NCBI RefSeq assembly: GCF_002812705.1
Contig: NZ_CP025030.1
Location: 2,232,001 to 2,296,000, forward strand
From: Achromobacter spanius
GTDB taxonomy: Bacteria > Pseudomonadota > Gammaproteobacteria > Burkholderiales > Burkholderiaceae_B
Direction: 5' to 3'
Length of the DNA stretch: 64,000 bases
Under the pieces are notes generated by a model. It was not told the origin of the DNA. It saw only the letters and a program-made list of their open reading frames with translations, and made no database searches. Shown here in pieces: positions 59,856 through 64,000 of the stretch; the first letter of the stretch is position 1; every line of letters begins with the position of its first letter. Both the position numbers and the translations under genes were made by a program.

Positions 59856-61424
59856 ATGACGGTTCGTGTGCCTTCCTGGAGATACCTGCCGGTGGCCTTT
59901 GCCTTGGTGCTTCCGGTTGTGGTGTGCGCCGTCGAGACCTGGTTCTACGCCAAGAAGCAGCAGCGCATGGAAGCCGAGGCGGCCGCGCAGATTGTGCGCG
60001 TGCAAGTCGAGAACATACTGGCGCAGGCCTGGCCCGTGTTGGACCAGGTGGCGGAACTTACGCCGCAGCCCTGTGCCGACGTGCTGCCCCAACTGCGCCG
60101 CTGGGGCACGCTGAACCCCTATTTCCGCTCCCTGGTGTTGTCGAACGACCGGCACATCTATTGTTCGTCGGCCGTCGGCGAAGTGGATTTCGAGTTAGGC
60201 GACTTCCGTCAATGGCCCATTGATGGCACGCCCGACCGCTGGCTGTTTTCCGTGGCGGGCACCCCGTTGGCGCCGGATCGCCCCGCCATCCTGCTGGGCA
60301 AGCCGGGCGCGCCCGGATACAGCGGCGCCGTCGCCGTGGATGGCCGCTATGTGCTGGACTTGCTCAACGCCGTCGCCACCTTGGGCGACTATCGCCTGGA
60401 ACTGATCGTAGGCAAGGGGGCGCCGATCCGCAGCGATTCCTGGCGCGCGTCCGATGCGGGTGTTGAACCCGTGTACGACGAGATCACGCGCAACAATGGG
60501 CGCGTGGCGCTGACCATCCATGTGAAGGCGCCCACCGCCCGCCTGATCGACGCCTGGCAGCAGCTTTTGCTGGGCTATCTGCCCGCGGCCTTGTTGATTG
60601 GCGCGGGCTTGGCATTCGCGGCCTATCGGCTGCAATTGAACCGGCTGTCGTTCAAGGAGCAGTTGCGCCGCGCCATGCTGGCTGATGAATTCCAGGTGCA
60701 CTATCAACCCGTGTATGGGCAACTGACGGGGCAGTGCGAAGGCGTCGAAGCGTTGATGCGTTGGAACCGCCCAGGCGTGGGCTTCGTGCGCCCGGACATC
60801 TTCATCGCCGCGGCCGAGGCGGAAGGGATGATCATTCCGTTGACGCAGCACCTGCTGCGCTTGATCGAGCGTGACATGCAGTCCTGGGCGACGCCGCCCG
60901 ACTTTCACGTGGGCGTGAACATCGCGCCCGAACATCTGTCCAGCAGTGCGTTGGTGCCCGACATCCAGGCGTTCGTGGCCAAGGTCGCGGCGCGTCGGCC
61001 GTTGATTGTGCTTGAGATTACCGAGCGCAGCCTGATCTCGGACAGCGGCCAGGCCCGCAGCAATATCGATGCCCTGCGTGCGGCGGGCGTGCGCGTGGCC
61101 ATTGATGATTTCGGCACCGGCCATTGCTCGCTGTCGTACCTGCAGAAATTCCCGGTGGATTATTTGAAGATCGACAAGGGCTTCGTGCACGCGATTCTGC
61201 CGACCGGGGAAGACGCGCCGGTGCTCGACGTGATCATTACGCTGGCGCATCGTCTGAATCTGTCGGTGGTGGCAGAAGGCGTCGAAACGCAAGAGCAGTT
61301 CGATTATCTGACCACGCGCGGCGTGGCCTTCATTCAGGGGTATTTGTTTGCGCGGCCCATGCCGTCGGCCGACTTCGTGCCGTGGTATCCGCAGCATTCA
61401 CCACCGGGCGCGCAGGCGGCGTAA
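59856..61424 (+). CDS. EAL-domain c-di-GMP phosphodiesterase with CSS-type periplasmic sensor
   Basis: From the ATG at 59856 the protein has 522 residues. The first membrane segment is YLPVAFALVLPVVVCAVETWF. The periplasmic domain of about 210 residues contains the CSS motif (YCSSAVGEVDF). A second membrane segment (LLLGYLPAALLIGAGLAFAAY) precedes the EAL domain. Catalytic residues are visible: EALMRW, NIAPEHLSS, LEITERSL, VAIDDFGTGHCSLSYLQKF, IDKGFVHAI and AEGVETQEQ. CSS-EAL proteins are thought to sense periplasmic redox through the Cys and degrade c-di-GMP. The start is uncertain because no clear ribosome site precedes any candidate. Confidence 0.9.
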   Translation: MTVRVPSWRYLPVAFALVLPVVVCAVETWFYAKKQQRMEAEAAAQIVRVQVENILAQAWPVLDQVAELTPQPCADVLPQLRRWGTLNPYFRSLVLSNDRHIYCSSAVGEVDFELGDFRQWPIDGTPDRWLFSVAGTPLAPDRPAILLGKPGAPGYSGAVAVDGRYVLDLLNAVATLGDYRLELIVGKGAPIRSDSWRASDAGVEPVYDEITRNNGRVALTIHVKAPTARLIDAWQQLLLGYLPAALLIGAGLAFAAYRLQLNRLSFKEQLRRAMLADEFQVHYQPVYGQLTGQCEGVEALMRWNRPGVGFVRPDIFIAAAEAEGMIIPLTQHLLRLIERDMQSWATPPDFHVGVNIAPEHLSSSALVPDIQAFVAKVAARRPLIVLEITERSLISDSGQARSNIDALRAAGVRVAIDDFGTGHCSLSYLQKFPVDYLKIDKGFVHAILPTGEDAPVLDVIITLAHRLNLSVVAEGVETQEQFDYLTTRGVAFIQGYLFARPMPSADFVPWYPQHSPPGAQAA

Positions 61425-61438
61425 CGGCTGCCGGCAAC

Positions 61439-62650
61439 TCAGGCGGGCTTCGCTTGCGGATCGACCTTGGCGAAGAACAGGTCCGTAATCGCTTGGCCGT
61501 CCATGGGTTCGCCGTTGATGGCGCGCGCCAGCAATTCGGCGCCCAGCAATTGCACCGAAAACACCAGGTCCGGCTGCACACGCCGGATCTTCTCCAGGTG
61601 CTTGCTGGTGTTGACCAGCGCCACCGTCTTCGCGCCACCTTCGCCCGTTGCTTCTTTCGCCGCCAACACGATGAATGCGTTCTCGGCGTCGTCGTCGCGC
61701 AGCGCCAGCACGTAGCGTGCGCGCGTCACGCCAGCGCTGTGCAAGACTTCCACGCTGGACGGGTCGCCTTCGATCAGATCGGTAGCGGCGGGGTATTCGT
61801 GCGGCGTGCCGGGCGGCACGATCACGGTGACTTCGTCACCCCGGCGGCGCAGCCCGGCATAGACGCTAAGCGCCAGCGGTGTGGCGCCCGCGATGATGAT
61901 GTGGTTTTTTCTCATGGCGGTGGAAAACCTGCCTTTGACGAGCCGTTTCAAATTGCCGCCGATCACCGGGCCGGCAATCGCGCTGATGGACGTGGCGAAC
62001 ACGGTAATGCCAAGAATGATAATCGACGCGGTGAACAGCCTGGCCGTGATGCTGTGCGGCGTGATGTCGCCATAGCCCACCGTGGACATGGACACGATGG
62101 CGAAGTAGAACGCGGTGCCCACGTCCTGCACCGGCGGGTTGAATTCGTTGCCCAGGTACAGCGTGCCGAATACCGCGTAGATCAGCAGCGACAGCACGCT
62201 GACCAACGCAAACAGCGAACCCGCCGTGACGCTCGCGCGGTCAAAGCGCCGCCAATAGACGATCAGCGCAATCAGCAGCACCAGCGTGTACACGCCCAGC
62301 CCCGCGCGCCCGGCCTCGCCAAGAATCGCGAAGGTGCCGATACCGATCAACAGCACCAGCGAGAACGCCCACGCGATCCGCGCTTTGAGGATCAGGCCGA
62401 TGGCAATCACTTGCAGGCCCACGCCCAGCACCAGCCGTGGAATCTCCAGCAGGCCGACCACGCGCATCACTTCATGCCAGTTGTCCAGCGCGAGCCAAAA
62501 CGAGTATTCGCGTGCACGCACCTCGCGCAGCACGGGGTGCATGAAGGCATAGCCGTCCAGCGCGACCAGGATGGCCAGGCACCAGTTCGGTGAGAACAGG
62601 GCTCGCAGTTTCTTGAACCGGCGTGACAACGCGGGGGAGTTCAGGGGCAT
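61439..62650 (-). CDS. potassium channel protein with RCK/TrkA-N domain, Kch-like
   Basis: This 403-residue channel has several N-terminal membrane segments (about residues 20-200). The pore loop with selectivity filter is FAIVSMSTVGYGDITPH, and another helix and a cytoplasmic Rossmann-fold RCK domain follow (NHIIIAGATPLALSVYAGLRRRGDEVTVIV, DLIEGDPSSVEVLHSAGVTRARYVLAL). The multi-helix arrangement resembles E. coli Kch. It is convergent with the EAL gene, 14 bases apart. Confidence 0.9.
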   Translation of the reverse strand: MPLNSPALSRRFKKLRALFSPNWCLAILVALDGYAFMHPVLREVRAREYSFWLALDNWHEVMRVVGLLEIPRLVLGVGLQVIAIGLILKARIAWAFSLVLLIGIGTFAILGEAGRAGLGVYTLVLLIALIVYWRRFDRASVTAGSLFALVSVLSLLIYAVFGTLYLGNEFNPPVQDVGTAFYFAIVSMSTVGYGDITPHSITARLFTASIIILGITVFATSISAIAGPVIGGNLKRLVKGRFSTAMRKNHIIIAGATPLALSVYAGLRRRGDEVTVIVPPGTPHEYPAATDLIEGDPSSVEVLHSAGVTRARYVLALRDDDAENAFIVLAAKEATGEGGAKTVALVNTSKHLEKIRRVQPDLVFSVQLLGAELLARAINGEPMDGQAITDLFFAKVDPQAKPA

Positions 62651-63103
62651 TGGTCTGATCCTTTAGTCCGCATTTTAGGACGATGCGACAAGAGGCCCTG
62701 CTATATCAAATAGGTATGGAAGACTATCAACAAAGAATTACTGGATTCCCGGGGCAAGTCATAAACTTCGTTCATCACGCGGCTATCGAAGTGGAAAACC
62801 GCTGATATGGATGGAAGGTCAGCCAGTAGTCGGGGCAGGCCCGAGATCCAGGCGTTGATCACGTTGCAGCTTGCGCGGGGACTAGAGACCCGGCGCAGGT
62901 TCACGGTCGGACCGTGCGTGAGCAGTATGAGGCACGAATGTTGGAATCGCGTGATCCAGGTAGAAGGCATCAGTGCCGGCTGATGACTCCGGGTTCACGT
63001 GTTGTTTTAGCGCGGCGTCTTACCTCTCGGGGGCAGCGCCGCGTTTTTTTCGCCTGTGTTCAGTCAAGTTCAATGATGAACAGGCAAGGCCTCAGCGGCC
63101 ATC
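62651..63103. other. 453-base region without a confident gene, AT-richer
   Basis: No gene is supported. Open frames exist on both strands (minus 62701-62970, 89 codons; plus about 62810-62983, starting MDGRSASSRGRPEIQ) without recognisable homology or clear ribosome sites. The base composition is less GC-biased than the flanking genes. A strong plus-strand terminator ends the region, which implies a transcript from here. Confidence 0.4.
63011..63050 (+). terminator. rho-independent terminator without an assigned plus-strand gene
   Basis: CGCGGCG and CGCCGCG arms with a 19-base loop are followed by seven T residues on the plus strand. The nearest annotated plus-strand gene ends 1.6 kb upstream with a minus-strand gene between, so this terminator belongs to an unrecognised short transcript. 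Confidence 0.75.
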
Positions 63104-63916
63104 TCAATTTGCCGCATCCGCATCCTCGGTTTCGCGGCGCCATTCTTCCAGCCCCTCTTGCCGGCTGTCTTCCCCCGAAGTCCGATAGTCCAGATCCAGC
63201 GTGATGTCCGCGGCGAACATATAGCCCCAGCCATGCACCGCGCGGATCGGCAAGGTCATTTGATTGGCGGCGGCCTTGCGACGCAGGCGGCTGATCATCA
63301 CGTCCACGAAGCGGCGGCGAGTGATGCCGCTGTCGGCATCGTCGGCCCCGTCGGCATAGAAGGCGTCACGGCTGACCTTGCGGTCGGGCGCCGTCACCAG
63401 CCGCGACAGAAAATCTCGTTCTCCGGTCGTCAATCCCAGTGTGCGGCCAGTTGGGCTGATCAACGTCCAACCCTTGTTCGCCAGTCGCCAGGCTTCCTGC
63501 GCGGGCTCTTCGGCGTGCGCGTCGGCGGCGCTTTCCATGCCGTCCAGGCCCACCGCGCGGCGAACCAACGCTTGCAGCGCCGCCGCCAGTTCCAGGCCCG
63601 TGACGTCAGGGGGCAGGCAGGCATCCGCGCCGCAGAGCAGCGTGCGGATGCGGCTTTCAGAGTCGGTGAAGGCGGCAATCGCCACGATGCCCAAGCCCCG
63701 GTCCACCGCTCGCAAGCGCACGGCGGCGTTGTGGATATCGGAAAGCGGCGCGTCCAATACCACCAGCGGGCTGGGGCGTCGGGAGTAGCGGTCGTAGACG
63801 TCAATCAAGTCATGACAGCGGCGTACGCAGAAACCCAAATGAGATAAGGCGTCCACAAGCCTGGTGTGCTTGGCATCGTCATTGCCAAGGAAAATGACAT
63901 CCAGCGTGTTATTCAT
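63104..63916 (-). CDS. response-regulator-like transcription factor with atypical receiver
   Basis: From the ATG at 63916 (MNNTLDVIFLGND, GGAAG upstream) the protein has 270 residues. The receiver has one acidic pair (LGNDDAK) and a candidate phospho-Asp in LVVLDAPLSD. The invariant Lys near its end is absent (LLCGADACLPPDVTG), so phosphorylation-dependent switching is doubtful. The output domain is an OmpR-type winged helix (LGLTTGERDFLSRLVTAPDRKVSRDAF, RRRFVDVMISRLRRKA, IRAVHGWGYMF). No histidine kinase is adjacent. It may be an orphan, phosphorylation-independent regulator. Confidence 0.8.
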   Translation of the reverse strand: MNNTLDVIFLGNDDAKHTRLVDALSHLGFCVRRCHDLIDVYDRYSRRPSPLVVLDAPLSDIHNAAVRLRAVDRGLGIVAIAAFTDSESRIRTLLCGADACLPPDVTGLELAAALQALVRRAVGLDGMESAADAHAEEPAQEAWRLANKGWTLISPTGRTLGLTTGERDFLSRLVTAPDRKVSRDAFYADGADDADSGITRRRFVDVMISRLRRKAAANQMTLPIRAVHGWGYMFAADITLDLDYRTSGEDSRQEGLEEWRRETEDADAAN

Positions 63917-64000
63917 TGATGCTTCCAATGAGGGGCGCGGCGTAAGACGGCGCGCCATGACGAGACCGTGCGGCGGTGTTTTTTTTTGAATGTGGGCGGG

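Overview
The window looks like a chromosome segment of an Alcaligenaceae-type betaproteobacterium, close to Achromobacter or Bordetella. This is inferred from the very high GC content, three Bug-family tricarboxylate receptors, two complete branched-chain-type ABC importers, a LysR/IclR/GntR-rich regulator set, a cyanide-insensitive-type bd oxidase and PHA genes. No rRNA, tRNA or CRISPR array was seen.

Layout. 1-2.9 kb: a minus-strand catabolic set (Bug receptor cut by the window edge, alpha/beta hydrolase, DUF1185 protein) divergent from a LysR regulator, with a perfect palindrome between them. 3.2-7.8 kb: an exported metallo-beta-lactamase-fold hydrolase, then a four-gene ABC cluster of the gliding-motility (GldA/F/G) type. 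8.1-16.3 kb: an eight-gene plus-strand operon with an importer (permeases, ATPases, binding protein) wrapped around an aldehyde dehydrogenase, an SDR and a zinc alcohol dehydrogenase, closed by a strong terminator. The set probably imports a compound and oxidises it.

16.4-25.7 kb is the accessory island and the most interesting part. It holds a 2OG-Fe(II) oxygenase-like gene, an IS3 element, and two tandem modules derived from the 3' end of a CdiA/FhaB-type contact toxin. The modules share about 1.2 kb of nearly identical pretoxin DNA at a constant offset of 2,830 bp, but end in different toxin domains. Module 1 has an intact, unassigned toxin domain with a candidate immunity gene. Module 2 encodes an EndoU-like nuclease that is broken by a frameshift, a stop codon and an intact IS256 insertion. 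Removing the IS and one copy of its exact 8-bp target duplication restores the reading frame. Its immunity gene is frameshifted too. IS4 debris follows.

25.7-32.3 kb: a DUF2235 lipase-like protein, a self-sufficient class VII cytochrome P450 with a Bug receptor, a divergent IclR regulator with a three-half-site operator, and an MTA/SAH nucleosidase-like gene. 32.3-42 kb: a two-component system, a CcdA/thioredoxin pair and a run of exported proteins of unknown function, including two very small ones. 42-47.5 kb: a glutathione transferase, a LysR regulator, TcuA/TcuB (tricarballylate or citrate-like catabolism) and a Bug receptor. 48.3-52.4 kb: a MocR regulator and the bd oxidase genes with a DUF2474 small subunit. 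52.7-58 kb: a GntR regulator and a second liv importer. 58.3-63.9 kb: acetoacetyl-CoA reductase and phasin, an EAL phosphodiesterase, a Kch-like potassium channel and an unusual response regulator.

All calls come from reading the sequence and translations by eye. Family names are by recognition, not by database search.
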